Shown here piece after piece: positions 34,217 through 43,600 of a DNA stretch of 64,000 nucleotides. The translations under genes were made by a program, and so were the position numbers. The stretch comes from Capnocytophaga sp. oral taxon 863 str. F0517 (GTDB taxonomy: Bacteria > Bacteroidota > Bacteroidia > Flavobacteriales > Flavobacteriaceae), in NCBI RefSeq assembly GCF_000466425.1, contig NZ_KE992171.1:2176-66175 (forward strand). Direction: 5' to 3'. Positions within the stretch are counted from its first letter, which is position 1; the number at the start of each line of letters is the position of its first letter. The notes below the pieces were generated by a model that worked only from the letters and a program-made list of their open reading frames with translations, was not told the DNA's origin and did not search any database.

Positions 34217-36208
34217 TCATTCTCCGAAAGCTCTTCGGATAAGGGCATCGGGGGTGGGGTCTTGACCACGGAAGCGCTTGTATAGGAGGCTTTCCTTCTC
34301 GCTACTGCCACGTTCGAGGACTTCTCGGCGGAAGCGAGTAGCAACTTCTATGTTGAAAATGCCTGCTTCCTTAAAGGCTTCAAAAGCATCAGCATCCAAT
34401 ACCTCCGACCACTTATAGCTGTAATAGCCTGCGGCATAACCTCCACTGAAAATATGAGAAAAGGCAGGGGAGATACACATGGTTTCAATAGGCGGATAGA
34501 GTTGGGTCGCCTTGGTGACTTCCTGTTCAAAAGGGCGTACACTTTCCAAGCGCTCCAAATGAGGGTAGGTATGCCAGGCCATATCAAGGAAACCAAAATT
34601 GAGCTGGCGTACGCTTAGGATACCTTCCATAAAGGCGCTGGCTTCTTTTATCTTTTGTACCCATTCTATGGGTAGCGGTTCGCCCGTTTGGTAATGTGTG
34701 GCGAAAAGGCGCAAGGTTTCTTCTTCATAACACCAGTTTTCCATCAGCTGACTGGGGAGTTCTACAAAGTCACGGGCTACATTGGTGCCGCTCAGTGAAG
34801 GGTAAGTTACCTTGGAAAGCATTCCATGGAGGGCGTGCCCAAATTCATGGAAGAGCGTTGTTAGCTCGTTAAAGGTGAGCAAAGAAGGGGCGGTATCCGT
34901 TGGGCGGGTGAAGTTGCACACTATGGAGATATGCGGGCGGGAGTCGTTGCCCTGCTTATCCATATATTGTTCTTTGTAGGAGGTCATCCATGCTCCGTTG
35001 CGCTTGCCTGCACGAGGGAAAAAGTCGGTGTAGAAAAGGGCAAGGTAATGGCCATTCTCATCGGTTACCTTGTAGGTTTGTACTTCAGGGTGGTATTTTT
35101 CTACCTCATCGGTAGGGGAGAAGTGCAAGCCGTAAAGCTTGTGAGCAACGGCAAACATCCCCTCTACAGCCTTGTCCAAGGATAGATAAGGCTTGAGCAA
35201 GGAGTCGTCAATCTGGTAACGCTCTTGCTTGAGTTTTTCTGCATAATAGGCAAAATCCCACTGCTGGAAATCGGTAAGGCCCGAAAAGGTTTTGAGTTGT
35301 TCTAACTCCTTAAGGGCTTGTGGTTTGGCTTTGCTTAACAGTTCGCTCAGGAAGTTCATTACCTTTTCTGGAGTTGCTGCCATACGCTCCTCTAAGGCAA
35401 GTGCCGCATAGGAAGGATAACCCAAGAGGGTAGCACGGGCTTGGCGTAGCTCGGCAATGCGCAAGACATTTGCTTCGTTGTTATACAAGCTATCTCCCGC
35501 ACAACGGCTGTGATAATTGGTAAAGAGCTTTTGGCGTAGGGCGCGGTTATCGGCATACTTCATCACGGCGGTATAGATAGGCATATCCAGGGTAATGACC
35601 CAACCTTCCACATGGCGTTTTTTAGCTTCTTGGGCGAGCATCTCAAGGACAAAATCGGGTAATCCACTGAGTTGTTCCTTATCGGTAATCACCCATTGGT
35701 AGTGTTGGGTTTCAGCCAGTACATTTTCAGAAAACTTTAGCTTGAGCGTAGCCAATTGCTTGTCTATTTCACGCAAACGCTCTTTGTCTGCAAGTGACAA
35801 ATTTGCCCCATTACGAGTAAAACCTTTGTAGGTTTTCTCTAAAAGAGTTTGTTGCTCGGCGGAGAGTGAGCGTTTTTCACACTGGGTATATACTGCCTTT
35901 ACCCGCTTGAAGAGCGCTTCGTTCAGGCGGATATCGTTGCTGTAGTCCGAGAGTAGGGGAGAGATACGCTGGGCTTCAGCTTGTAAGGTGTCGTTGGTCT
36001 CGGCACTATTGAGATTGAAGAACATAGCTGTAAGCCGGTCAAGCTCCAAGCCTGTGTAAGCTAAAGCTGCTATCGTATTGTCAAAAGTAGCAGTTTCTGG
36101 GTTTTGAGTAATATGGTCTATTTCAATAAGGCTTTCAGTAATAGCCTTTTGGATAGCCGGTAGGTAGTCGGTAGGCGCAAAATGCGAGAAAGGAGCGGAA
36201 TTATACAT
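34217..36208 (-). CDS. M3-family zinc oligopeptidase (oligopeptidase A/Dcp-like)
   Basis: 663 aa thimet-oligopeptidase-fold enzyme that trims peptides in the cytoplasm or periplasm. Zinc site HEFGHALHG at 454-462, with the third ligand in the downstream ENWCYEEE region. The family C-terminal YAAGYYSYKWSEVLDADAF motif is intact. No signal peptide, so cytoplasmic (PrlC/OpdA-like) rather than periplasmic. Subfamily between PrlC and Dcp is not certain. Downstream a short repeat-bearing gap separates it from the DUF6493 gene. Confidence 0.9.
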   Translation of the reverse strand: MYNSAPFSHFAPTDYLPAIQKAITESLIEIDHITQNPETATFDNTIAALAYTGLELDRLTAMFFNLNSAETNDTLQAEAQRISPLLSDYSNDIRLNEALFKRVKAVYTQCEKRSLSAEQQTLLEKTYKGFTRNGANLSLADKERLREIDKQLATLKLKFSENVLAETQHYQWVITDKEQLSGLPDFVLEMLAQEAKKRHVEGWVITLDMPIYTAVMKYADNRALRQKLFTNYHSRCAGDSLYNNEANVLRIAELRQARATLLGYPSYAALALEERMAATPEKVMNFLSELLSKAKPQALKELEQLKTFSGLTDFQQWDFAYYAEKLKQERYQIDDSLLKPYLSLDKAVEGMFAVAHKLYGLHFSPTDEVEKYHPEVQTYKVTDENGHYLALFYTDFFPRAGKRNGAWMTSYKEQYMDKQGNDSRPHISIVCNFTRPTDTAPSLLTFNELTTLFHEFGHALHGMLSKVTYPSLSGTNVARDFVELPSQLMENWCYEEETLRLFATHYQTGEPLPIEWVQKIKEASAFMEGILSVRQLNFGFLDMAWHTYPHLERLESVRPFEQEVTKATQLYPPIETMCISPAFSHIFSGGYAAGYYSYKWSEVLDADAFEAFKEAGIFNIEVATRFRREVLERGSSEKESLLYKRFRGQDPTPDALIRRAFGE

Positions 36209-36326
36209 AATGATTAATGATTAACGCCGATAATAGTTAATGTATAGTAGGCACGAGCTAAAGTCGCTGAATACTTGCAAGTGAGTATGTGACTCGCACC
36301 AGCACATGAATTGCTATAATAAAAGA
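36209..36326. other. Gap upstream of the M3 peptidase gene
   Basis: Holds TAATGATTAATGATTAACG words at 36209-36227, then about 90 bases with ACTTGCAAGT and GTGACTCGCACCAG but no gene. No well-placed TAnnTTTG box was seen for the minus-strand peptidase. Confidence 0.4.
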
Positions 36327-36346
36327 GGGCGAATGACAATTCGCCC
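36327..36346 (-). terminator. Terminator of the lpx operon
   Basis: GGGCGAAT (36327-36334) pairs with ATTCGCCC (36339-36346) across a 4-base loop. On the minus strand it is followed by CTCTTTTATT, about 20 bases after the lpxA stop. Confidence 0.85.
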
Positions 36347-36367
36347 CTATATTTGAAATTTGAGATT

Positions 36368-37177
36368 TTAAAAAGCTTTATCGTTTTCCTCTGGGGTTAC
36401 GCCCGCATAGCCCTTCATAATACCATGTTGGGAGCGGCGGACGAACTGTAGGATCTCATCGCGCTCGACGGTAGCTTCCATTTCAGCCTCTATATACTCT
36501 AAAGCGTGGGAGGTGCTGAGCTTCTTTTGGAAAAGAATACGATAGATGTTCTGTATCTCTCGAATTTTCTCGGTAGAGAAGCCACGGCGATGCAGCCCAA
36601 TGGAGTTGACCCCTACATAAGAAAGCGGATTACGAGCAGCCTTGACATAAGGCGGTACGTCCTTCCCTACCAAAGAGCCTCCTGTAACAAAGGCATAGCT
36701 TCCGATAGAGCAGAACTGATAAACGGCCGTCATACCCGCCATTACAGCACAATCACCCACGGTCACATGTCCAGCGAGGGTGGTACCATTGGAGAAAATA
36801 CAATTGTCTCCTACGATGCAATCGTGTGCGATATGGGAGTAAGCCATGATCAGACAGTTGTTTCCCACCACGGTACGCATGCGATCCACGGTTCCCTTGT
36901 TGATAGTAACACACTCACGAATGGTAGTGTTGTCCCCAATATGAGTGGTGGTTTCTTCCCCCTTATACTTGAGGTCTTGGGGGATAGCAGAGATGACCGC
37001 CCCGGGGAAGATCTTACAATTCTTCCCGATGCGTGCCCCCTCCATGATGGTTACATTGGGGCCTATCCAAGTCCCTTCGCCTATTTCTACATTTTTGCAG
37101 ATAGTAGAAAAAGGCTCTACTACTACATTCTGAGCGATTTTGGCTTCGGGGTGTATATTGACTAAGGGATACATCAT
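36368..37177 (-). CDS. lpxA: Acyl-[ACP]--UDP-N-acetylglucosamine O-acyltransferase
   Basis: First committed acylation of lipid A synthesis. Left-handed beta-helix of hexapeptide repeats (IHPEAKIAQNVVVEPF, IGEGTWIGPNVTIMEGA, GDNTTIRECVTINKGT) through about residue 180, then a helical C-terminus. The catalytic-histidine region is AYSHIAHDCIVGDN. The start at 37177 (MMYPLVNIHPEA, 269 aa) follows the fabZ stop by 7 bases; an upstream ATG at 37198 overlaps fabZ by 14 bases and would add 7 residues. Cotranscribed with lpxC/fabZ and lpxD. Confidence 0.93.
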   Translation of the reverse strand: MMYPLVNIHPEAKIAQNVVVEPFSTICKNVEIGEGTWIGPNVTIMEGARIGKNCKIFPGAVISAIPQDLKYKGEETTTHIGDNTTIRECVTINKGTVDRMRTVVGNNCLIMAYSHIAHDCIVGDNCIFSNGTTLAGHVTVGDCAVMAGMTAVYQFCSIGSYAFVTGGSLVGKDVPPYVKAARNPLSYVGVNSIGLHRRGFSTEKIREIQNIYRILFQKKLSTSHALEYIEAEMEATVERDEILQFVRRSQHGIMKGYAGVTPEENDKAF

Positions 37178-37184
37178 ACTATTG

Positions 37185-38576
37185 TTAGTTTTCGTCACGT
37201 TTTACAATCTTAGCCATAAGCTCCCCTTCGGTAACAAGTTTACCGTTGGCGTAGGCATAGCCCTGCATATGGCAGATACCACGACGAATAGGAGTGAGTA
37301 GTTCCAACTTAAATATCAGCGTATCGCCAGGGAGTACAGGGTTTTTGAACTTGACATTGTCAATTTTCATAAAGTAGGTCAGGTAATTCTCCGGATCAGG
37401 AACAGAGCTTAAGATGAGGACACCTCCAGCTTGTGCCATGGCCTCGATCTGTAGAACTCCAGGCATAACAGGAGCCCCAGGAAAGTGTCCTACGAAGAAG
37501 GGTTCGTTCATGGTTACACTTTTGGTAGCAATCACATGCTTGTCGGAGAGCTCAAAAACCTTATCCACTAAGAGCATGGGGGGGCGGTGAGGAAGGAGCT
37601 TCATGATGCCTACTGTGTCAATCAGTGGGGCTTGGTTTAGGTCTATCTTAGGGATGTCATTCTTGCGTTCGTTGGCAATAATTTTGGAGAGCTTCTTGGC
37701 AAACTGGGTATTGGTAAGGTGTCCAGGCTTATTGGCTATCACCTTTCCTCGAATACGCACCCCTACCAAAGCAAGGTCTCCAACGACATCAAGGAGCTTA
37801 TGGCGTGCCGCCTCATTGGAATAGTGGAGGGTGATGTTATCCAAAACACCATTGGGCTTTACCGTTACGTTATCACGGTTGAACACCTTTTTGAGTTTGT
37901 CCATTGTCTCGGCAGAGGGCTCTTTATCTACATAGATAATCGCATTGTTCAGGTCGCCCCCCTTGATAAGGCCTCGGTCAAGGAGTACTTCCAGTTCGTG
38001 AAGGAAACTGAAGGTACGTGCAGATGCGATATCTGTCTTGAACTCGGAGAGGGTATTCATATAAGCATTCTGAGTACCTAGAATCTTGGTGCCAAAATCC
38101 ACCATAGTGGTTATTTGGTATTCATCGGCAGGGATGAGGGTAATCTCAGAGCCGGTTTCTTCATTTTTGTAAGAGATGACCTCACGTACTATATATTCGT
38201 TGCGTTCGGCTTCTTGTGCTACAATGCCTACTTTCTCAATAGCTTCTACGAAGTATTTGGCAGAGCCATCCATAATAGGAGGCTCAGGAGCATTGAGTTC
38301 GATAGAGACATTATCCAAATTCATACCCACCAAGGCAGCCAAGATATGCTCACAGGTTTGGATCTTCACACCTTTTTTCTCCAAAACGGTACCTCTTTCG
38401 GTGCTGGTGACATAGGAAGCATCCGCTTCTATAACGGGGTTACCTTCCAAATCCACCCGTACGAATACAAAACCCGTATTCTCTGGGGCAGGCTTTAGGG
38501 TGAGTGTCACCTCTTTTCCTGTATGAAGTCCTTTTCCTTGTAAGGTGATGGGGGCTGTTAATGTATATTGTTTCAC
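37185..38576 (-). CDS. lpxC-fabZ: Bifunctional LpxC deacetylase / FabZ dehydratase
   Basis: 463 aa fusion known in Bacteroidota. Residues 1-300 are LpxC, the zinc deacetylase that commits to lipid A synthesis (HTGKEVTLTLKPA near the start, the zinc-site CEHILAALVGM at about 74-84, and the later LHYSNEAARHKLLDVVGDLAL). Residues about 310-463 are FabZ, which dehydrates 3-hydroxyacyl-ACP: LLPHRPPMLLVDKV and the active-site FVGHFPGAPVMPGVLQIEAMAQ. The fusion keeps lipid A and fatty acid supply in one polypeptide. Confidence 0.95.
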   Translation of the reverse strand: MKQYTLTAPITLQGKGLHTGKEVTLTLKPAPENTGFVFVRVDLEGNPVIEADASYVTSTERGTVLEKKGVKIQTCEHILAALVGMNLDNVSIELNAPEPPIMDGSAKYFVEAIEKVGIVAQEAERNEYIVREVISYKNEETGSEITLIPADEYQITTMVDFGTKILGTQNAYMNTLSEFKTDIASARTFSFLHELEVLLDRGLIKGGDLNNAIIYVDKEPSAETMDKLKKVFNRDNVTVKPNGVLDNITLHYSNEAARHKLLDVVGDLALVGVRIRGKVIANKPGHLTNTQFAKKLSKIIANERKNDIPKIDLNQAPLIDTVGIMKLLPHRPPMLLVDKVFELSDKHVIATKSVTMNEPFFVGHFPGAPVMPGVLQIEAMAQAGGVLILSSVPDPENYLTYFMKIDNVKFKNPVLPGDTLIFKLELLTPIRRGICHMQGYAYANGKLVTEGELMAKIVKRDEN

Positions 38577-38612
38577 AAGCTAATTATTTTAAATTACGTA
38601 ATTTAAGTTATA

Positions 38613-39647
38613 TTATTTTTCTTCTAGTTTCTTTTCTAATTCATCTATTCTCTTGAGAAGCTCTGGGAGTTTTCTAAAGACTACATAGGACTTGTTGTAG
38701 TCCATATAGGTGAAGGCAGGAGAGCCTTGGATGACTTCGTTGTCTTTTACATTGCGGCCAATACCTGATTGTGCCTGTATCTTGACATAATTTCCTATGG
38801 TGAAGTGCCCGGCAATACCTACTTGTCCACCTATACTACAGTGTTCCCCTATTTTCGAAGAACCAGCCACACCGGCTTGGGAGGCAATTACCGTATGAGC
38901 GCCTACTTCCACATTGTGGGCTATTTGTACAAGATTGTCTATCTTTACTCCTTGGCGAATGATAGTGGATCCCATGGTGGCACGATCGATAGTCGTATTG
39001 GCGCCAAGTTCTACATTATCTTCAAGGACGACATTACCTATTTGAGGGATTTTCTTATAAGAGCCATCTTCCTGTGGGGCAAAGCCAAAGCCATCAGCAC
39101 CGATGACCACTCCTGAATGGAGAATACAATTGGCACCAATGACAGCATCAGCATAGATAGCTACATTGCTGAAAATGATCGTATTATCTCCGATGGTTAC
39201 ATTGTCTCCAATGGTCGTATGCGCATATATCTTTACGTTATTTCCTATTTTGCAATTTGCCCCAATGGAGGTAAAAGCCCCTACATAAGCATTTTCTCCC
39301 AAAGAGGCGGAAGGATCAATAGCTACAGGACTTTCTATTCCCACTTTGGCAGAGATCCGCATCTGGTTATAGAATTCGAGTAGTTGTGTAAAAGCAGAAT
39401 AAGGGTCAGCTACCCTGATAAGGGTAGAAGAAATAGGATGTTCCGGTTGGAAATCATCCTTGACAATCACCACAGAAGCAGTAGTGGTATAGATAAAAGG
39501 ACGATACTTAGGGTTGGACAAAAAAGTAATAGCACCATGGCCACCCTCTTCAATCTTAGCCAGCTTATAGACTTCTACTTCAGGGTCACCATCGAGTGTT
39601 CCTTGGAGGACTTGGGCAATTTGAATTGCTTTGAATTTATGAGACAT
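38613..39647 (-). CDS. lpxD: UDP-3-O-(3-hydroxyacyl)glucosamine N-acyltransferase
   Basis: Adds the N-linked hydroxyacyl chain in lipid A synthesis. N-terminal uridine-binding domain ([16 protein letters not shown] at about 38-53), then a long left-handed beta-helix (residues 105-290) with the active-site region [11 protein letters not shown]-like ([14 protein letters not shown]), and a short helical C-terminus of the LEKKLEEK type. 344 aa, normal. First gene of lpxD - lpxC/fabZ - lpxA. Confidence 0.95.
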   Translation of the reverse strand: MSHKFKAIQIAQVLQGTLDGDPEVEVYKLAKIEEGGHGAITFLSNPKYRPFIYTTTASVVIVKDDFQPEHPISSTLIRVADPYSAFTQLLEFYNQMRISAKVGIESPVAIDPSASLGENAYVGAFTSIGANCKIGNNVKIYAHTTIGDNVTIGDNTIIFSNVAIYADAVIGANCILHSGVVIGADGFGFAPQEDGSYKKIPQIGNVVLEDNVELGANTTIDRATMGSTIIRQGVKIDNLVQIAHNVEVGAHTVIASQAGVAGSSKIGEHCSIGGQVGIAGHFTIGNYVKIQAQSGIGRNVKDNEVIQGSPAFTYMDYNKSYVVFRKLPELLKRIDELEKKLEEK

Positions 39648-39726
39648 AAAGACTTAAGTTCTTATGATACAGATGTTTATCTGTAGAAAAGCCTGTGCTT
39701 AAGAAAAACACCTACTTTTCATGGCA

Positions 39727-39734
39727 CAAAAATA
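39727..39734 (-). promoter_or_regulatory. -7 promoter box of the lpx operon
   Basis: Reads TATTTTTG on the minus strand. The distance to the lpxD start is about 80 bases. Confidence 0.45.
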
Positions 39735-39785
39735 AAAAATATAATTCATATAGCTGCTATTTTTTTGATAATTTTCTTCACAAAA

Positions 39786-41003
39786 TTAAAATTCGGTAGG
39801 GTAGAGCAGGTATTTTCTTCTCATTCTACCAAAGGCCTTGAGAGCCTTTTGCCAGCTTTGTCGGATCTCATTTTCTTCTTTGTGCTGCTGGAGTTGCTCC
39901 TTGAGGGTTTTGTTACCTGCTAATTTGTCAAAAGAGGAAGTAAAGAAAGGTGTTTTTATTTCAGAACTTTGCCTATAGGCCTTGATAAGCCAAGAGAGAT
40001 TCAGCTCCGAGAGGGGAGGGGTTTGGGAAAGGTCTTCTCCGTAGCAGGTACGCCCATTGAATTTAGGGTTTTTATCTCCTGCATTGGGCTTAGGGACAAA
40101 GGTAAAGGCTGTTTTCTCGAAGTAGGGAGAGCCATATATCTGGAATTGCCACTTAGTACCACGCCCCATACTCACCTGAGTGCCTTCGAAGAAGCAGAGG
40201 CTGGGATAGAGATTCACGGCAGTGGCATTGGGCAAGTTCGGCGAAGGTGGTACCGGAAGTGGATAGATGGCCTTGCGGTCGTAACTCTTTAGAGGGATGA
40301 TCTTTAGATTGCACTGTATACCTCCCTTGAGCCATTTCTCTCCATTAATCATTTGGGCATACTCGGCTATGGTCATTCCATAGACTACCGGGACGGGGTG
40401 CATGCCTATAAAACTCTTATAAGCGGGCTCCAGTACCGGGCCGTCCATATAATATCCGTTGGGATTGGGACGGTCGAGAATAACCAAGGGAATATAATTC
40501 TCTGCACAAGCCTCCATCACATAATGTAAAGTAGAGATATAGGTGTAGAAGCGCACCCCTACATCTTGCAAGTCAAAAAGCATGATGTCAATTCCTTTGA
40601 GCTGCTCAGCGGAAGGCTTTTTGTTCTTGCCATAGAGAGAGATGATAGGTAGTTTGGTTTTGGTATCTACCCCATCCTTGACAACTTCTCCGGCATCAGC
40701 GGTGCCGCGGAACCCATGTTCGGGAGCGAAAACCTTGGCTATTTTCACTTTTTTGGATAAGAGAAAATCTACCAAATGCTCCTGCTGTACGGTGATAGTA
40801 CTATCCTTTTGGTGGACGATTTTTTGGATAATACCCGTATGATTGGTTACCACCCCCACTTGTTTGCCTGCGAGCATAGGGAGGTATTGGTAGTGTTGGC
40901 TGGCACCAGTGCCCACATATTCATATTTCTTGAAAGAAATATTTTGTGCAGAAAGTTGGCCAAAAATGCTGATAAATAATAAAAAAAGTGTAATTTTGCT
41001 CAT
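39786..41003 (-). CDS. NamZ-like exo-N-acetylmuramidase (DUF1343, GH171)
   Basis: 405 aa. Signal peptide about 1-18 (MSKITLFLLFISIFGQLSAQ). The DUF1343 family contains the Bacillus NamZ muramidase that removes terminal MurNAc from peptidoglycan fragments. Visible marks: VGVVTNHTG, KVFAPEHGFRG, MLFDLQDVGVRFYTYISTLHYVMEA and LDRPNPNG, all intact. I chose the ATG at 41003 because it begins a clear signal peptide; the open frame to 41066 adds 21 unlike residues. Substrate inferred from the family. Confidence 0.85.
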   Translation of the reverse strand: MSKITLFLLFISIFGQLSAQNISFKKYEYVGTGASQHYQYLPMLAGKQVGVVTNHTGIIQKIVHQKDSTITVQQEHLVDFLLSKKVKIAKVFAPEHGFRGTADAGEVVKDGVDTKTKLPIISLYGKNKKPSAEQLKGIDIMLFDLQDVGVRFYTYISTLHYVMEACAENYIPLVILDRPNPNGYYMDGPVLEPAYKSFIGMHPVPVVYGMTIAEYAQMINGEKWLKGGIQCNLKIIPLKSYDRKAIYPLPVPPSPNLPNATAVNLYPSLCFFEGTQVSMGRGTKWQFQIYGSPYFEKTAFTFVPKPNAGDKNPKFNGRTCYGEDLSQTPPLSELNLSWLIKAYRQSSEIKTPFFTSSFDKLAGNKTLKEQLQQHKEENEIRQSWQKALKAFGRMRRKYLLYPTEF

Positions 41004-41013
41004 TCTAATTTTG
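40991..41013 (+). promoter_or_regulatory. Promoter boxes for the LolC/E-type permease gene
   Basis: TAATTTTG occurs twice, at 40991-40998 and 41006-41013, upstream of the TTG start at 41025. Only the first leaves a normal leader. Confidence 0.4.
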
Positions 41014-41024
41014 CGTTTTATATT

Positions 41025-42275
41025 TTGAATACTGAGTTTTTCATAGCTCGTCGTATGGTGCGACATTCGGGGGGCAAAAGTAGTATTTCTTCTCCAATTA
41101 TCAAAATTGCCATCAGTGCCATAGCTCTTGGGGTGGTGATGATTCTCATAGCTGTGGCCACAGGGCGTGGTTTGCAGGAACGCATTCGTGAGAAAATAGC
41201 CTCACTGAATGGTCATATCCAGATATTTAACTATGACACCAATCATTCGGAGGTTTCAGTAGCACCTATTTCTATGGAAGAGGATTTCTATAGAGATCCG
41301 CAGTTTTTCAATCATGAAGGGAAAAAGGTGGTTCATATACAAGCGGTGATTACTAAGGGAGGCATTATTCGCACTGAAAAAACCTTCGAAGGGATCATCG
41401 CCAAAGGAGTAGGTAAGGATTTTGATTGGCGATATATGCGTGGCTATCTTAAGGTAGGGAAGCTCCCTCATTTTGCTTCAGATAGCATCAGCCATGAAGT
41501 TCTTATATCTGAGTACTTGGCCAATCGTTTGGAGCTTTCTGTGGGAGATATTTGTAATACCCTTTTTTTAAGAGAGGACAGCATGGGGATCCCCAACCAA
41601 CGCAATTTTAAAATAGCGGGAATCTACCGATCTGGGTTCCAGCAGTTTGATGCTACCTATATATTGGTAGATATAAGGCAGCTACAGAAAATCAATAAAT
41701 GGACAGCGCAGCAAGCAGGGCTTTTTGAAGTTTATATCAAAGACTTTGACCAAATGGAGCCAACAGGTGCCTATATCTACAACCATATTCCAGCAGAGTA
41801 CGATTCGCAGACCATTGCTCAAAAATACCCTACTATCTTCGATTGGTTTCATACCTTTGATCTCAATATCTTGATTATCATTAGTATCATGGTTATTGTA
41901 GGGGGGGTGAATATGATTACAGCGATCTTAGTACTTATCTTAGAACGAACTCCTATGATAGGCACTCTCAAGGCCTTAGGGGCGACTTCCTGGAGTATCC
42001 GTAAGATTTTTCTCTACAATGCAGCTTACCTGATAGGATTAGGATTGTTTTGGGGCAATCTCATAGGATTGGGACTGCTTTGGGTACAATATTATTTTAC
42101 CCCTTTGAAGCTCGATCCTTCTATTTATTACGTGTCAGAGGTGCCTATCTATATACACATGGGATATATACTGGCTCTTAATATAGGTATTTTGGTCATC
42201 TGCTTACTGATGCTTTTGATTCCTTCCTATATTGTGAGTAAGATATCCCCGATAAGAGCGATCAAATTTGAGTGA
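41025..42275 (+). CDS. LolC/LolE-type ABC transporter permease
   Basis: 416 aa membrane subunit of a lipoprotein-releasing ABC system. One membrane helix near 25-48, a large periplasmic MacB-type domain (about 50-260), then three helices of the FtsX domain with the TPMIGTLKALGATSWSIRKIF coupling helix (about 305-325). The start is TTG, giving the usual NTEFFIARR N-terminus; the next ATG would cut into it. The LolD ATPase partner is not in this window. It runs divergent from the muramidase gene. Confidence 0.88.
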   Translation: MNTEFFIARRMVRHSGGKSSISSPIIKIAISAIALGVVMILIAVATGRGLQERIREKIASLNGHIQIFNYDTNHSEVSVAPISMEEDFYRDPQFFNHEGKKVVHIQAVITKGGIIRTEKTFEGIIAKGVGKDFDWRYMRGYLKVGKLPHFASDSISHEVLISEYLANRLELSVGDICNTLFLREDSMGIPNQRNFKIAGIYRSGFQQFDATYILVDIRQLQKINKWTAQQAGLFEVYIKDFDQMEPTGAYIYNHIPAEYDSQTIAQKYPTIFDWFHTFDLNILIIISIMVIVGGVNMITAILVLILERTPMIGTLKALGATSWSIRKIFLYNAAYLIGLGLFWGNLIGLGLLWVQYYFTPLKLDPSIYYVSEVPIYIHMGYILALNIGILVICLLMLLIPSYIVSKISPIRAIKFE

Positions 42276-42278
42276 AAG

Positions 42279-42313
42279 GTGAAGAGTGAAAAACTTAGTT
42301 CTTCACTCTTCAC
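42279..42313. terminator. Inverted word repeat between convergent genes (permease / alr)
   Basis: GTGAAGAGTGAA (42279-42290) pairs perfectly with TTCACTCTTCAC (42302-42313). The words are those of the hairpin at 3640-3690. More CACTTTTCGCTTTTCACT words follow up to the alr stop. Confidence 0.7.
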
Positions 42314-42326
42314 TTTTCGCTTTTCA

Positions 42327-43433
42327 CTATTCTATGAATACTCTTTTGATACGTCGGGAGAGGGAAGTGATCAGTTCGTAAGAGATTGTTTGAGCGGTTT
42401 CAGCAAGGGCTTCGCTGGTATGTCGCTCATCAAAAATCACCACTTCGTCCCCTTCCTCACAACCGAGGTCTGTGATATCCACCATGATCATATCCATACA
42501 CACATTGCCTACGATGGGGCAGCGTTGGTCTTTGATAAATACAAAACCGACTTCCTTACCATAGATACGATTGAGCCCATCGGCATGGCCTACCGAAATG
42601 GTAGCTATCTCCATAGGTCTTTGGGCTTGGAAGCCAAAGTTGTAGCCTACATAATCTCCTGCTTTGATGGTATGAATCTGAGAGATGATACTCTTGAGCG
42701 TGGTGATAGGCTTAAACTCCTGTTGCAAACGAGGGTCATTGGCAAAGCCATACATGCCAATACCACTACGTACCATATCGAAATGCGCCTCGGGATAGTT
42801 GAGTATGCCTGAAGTATTGCAATTGTGGTAGATAATCTTGTGAGAGAAATGCGCCTCTAATTTTTTCTGAAAAGCCTTGAATAGGGCGATTTGCTTTTCC
42901 ATAAAAGGGCGCGCTTCCAAGTCTTCTGAGGCTAAGAGGTGAGAGAAGGCTGTTCTTACCTTGAGCTGTTCATGCCCCTTGAGTAGCTCACAAATCTCAT
43001 CTATTTCTTCTACTGAGAAGCCCAAGCGGTTCATGCCAGAATTGCACTTGAGATGAAAAGGATACTCATGGAGTCCTTTTTGTTGAGCAAAGTCGATAAA
43101 GTGAGTGATGAGCCTTTTGGAATAGAGGGTAGGGGCGAGGTTGTACTGGACAAGTTGCTCGAAATCCACCAATTGTGGGTGGAAGACTAAAATTGGGCGA
43201 GTCACCCCTGCTTGGCGTAGTTCGATACCCTCGGAGGTAAAAGCTACAGCAAACTCGTCTGCTAAGTTGTTTTTTTCTAAGTATTTGGCTACTTCTACGG
43301 AACTGTTACCATAGGAGTTGGCCTTGACTACTGCCAAGAAGCGAGTTCCTGGCTTGAGGTGTTTTTTGAGTTGGCGTACATTGTGTTGGAGATAGTCCAA
43401 GCGAATCTCCAAGGTAGTTTCTTGTACTGACAT
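42327..43433 (-). CDS. alr: Alanine racemase
   Basis: PLP enzyme that makes D-alanine for peptidoglycan. The PLP lysine is K37 in AVVKANSYG; the catalytic tyrosine region is SGIGMYGF; the C-terminal domain contains YNFGFQAQRPMEIATISVGHADGLNR. 368 aa, normal for a stand-alone Alr. It starts 2 bases after the stop of a 54-aa membrane protein gene, which in turn overlaps an enoyl-CoA hydratase gene. Confidence 0.95.
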   Translation of the reverse strand: MSVQETTLEIRLDYLQHNVRQLKKHLKPGTRFLAVVKANSYGNSSVEVAKYLEKNNLADEFAVAFTSEGIELRQAGVTRPILVFHPQLVDFEQLVQYNLAPTLYSKRLITHFIDFAQQKGLHEYPFHLKCNSGMNRLGFSVEEIDEICELLKGHEQLKVRTAFSHLLASEDLEARPFMEKQIALFKAFQKKLEAHFSHKIIYHNCNTSGILNYPEAHFDMVRSGIGMYGFANDPRLQQEFKPITTLKSIISQIHTIKAGDYVGYNFGFQAQRPMEIATISVGHADGLNRIYGKEVGFVFIKDQRCPIVGNVCMDMIMVDITDLGCEEGDEVVIFDERHTSEALAETAQTISYELITSLSRRIKRVFIE

Positions 43434-43435
43434 TT

Positions 43436-43600
43436 TTACTGTTTTTTATTTTTGTAATAGGAAAACAAAAGATAGCCCAGTATAGCCAATACTGCAAAGG
43501 GCAAGAGGCTCCCTATGAGGATACCAATGGCATAACCACTATCGGGAGCATGGGCAATCTTTTCTTGTATCTGTTCTATATTCTGCTGGAGTGGCATCAT
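43436..43600 (-). CDS. Small single-helix membrane protein (54 aa)
   Basis: Short gene between the enoyl-CoA hydratase and alr. It begins MMPLQQNIEQIQEKIAHAPD and has one hydrophobic helix (about 22-48, with SGYAIGILIG and LLPFAVLAILGY) ending in a short Lys/Asn tail. Its ATG overlaps the hydratase stop as ATGA and its stop is 2 bases before the alr start, so translational coupling supports expression. No clear family match comes to mind. An equally good second ATG lies one codon in. Confidence 0.7.
   Translation of the reverse strand: MMPLQQNIEQIQEKIAHAPDSGYAIGILIGSLLPFAVLAILGYLLFSYYKNKKQ

Noticed and set aside
39786-41066. Longer start for the muramidase gene
   Set aside because: The 21 extra residues are not conserved-looking and precede a perfect signal peptide that begins at 41003.
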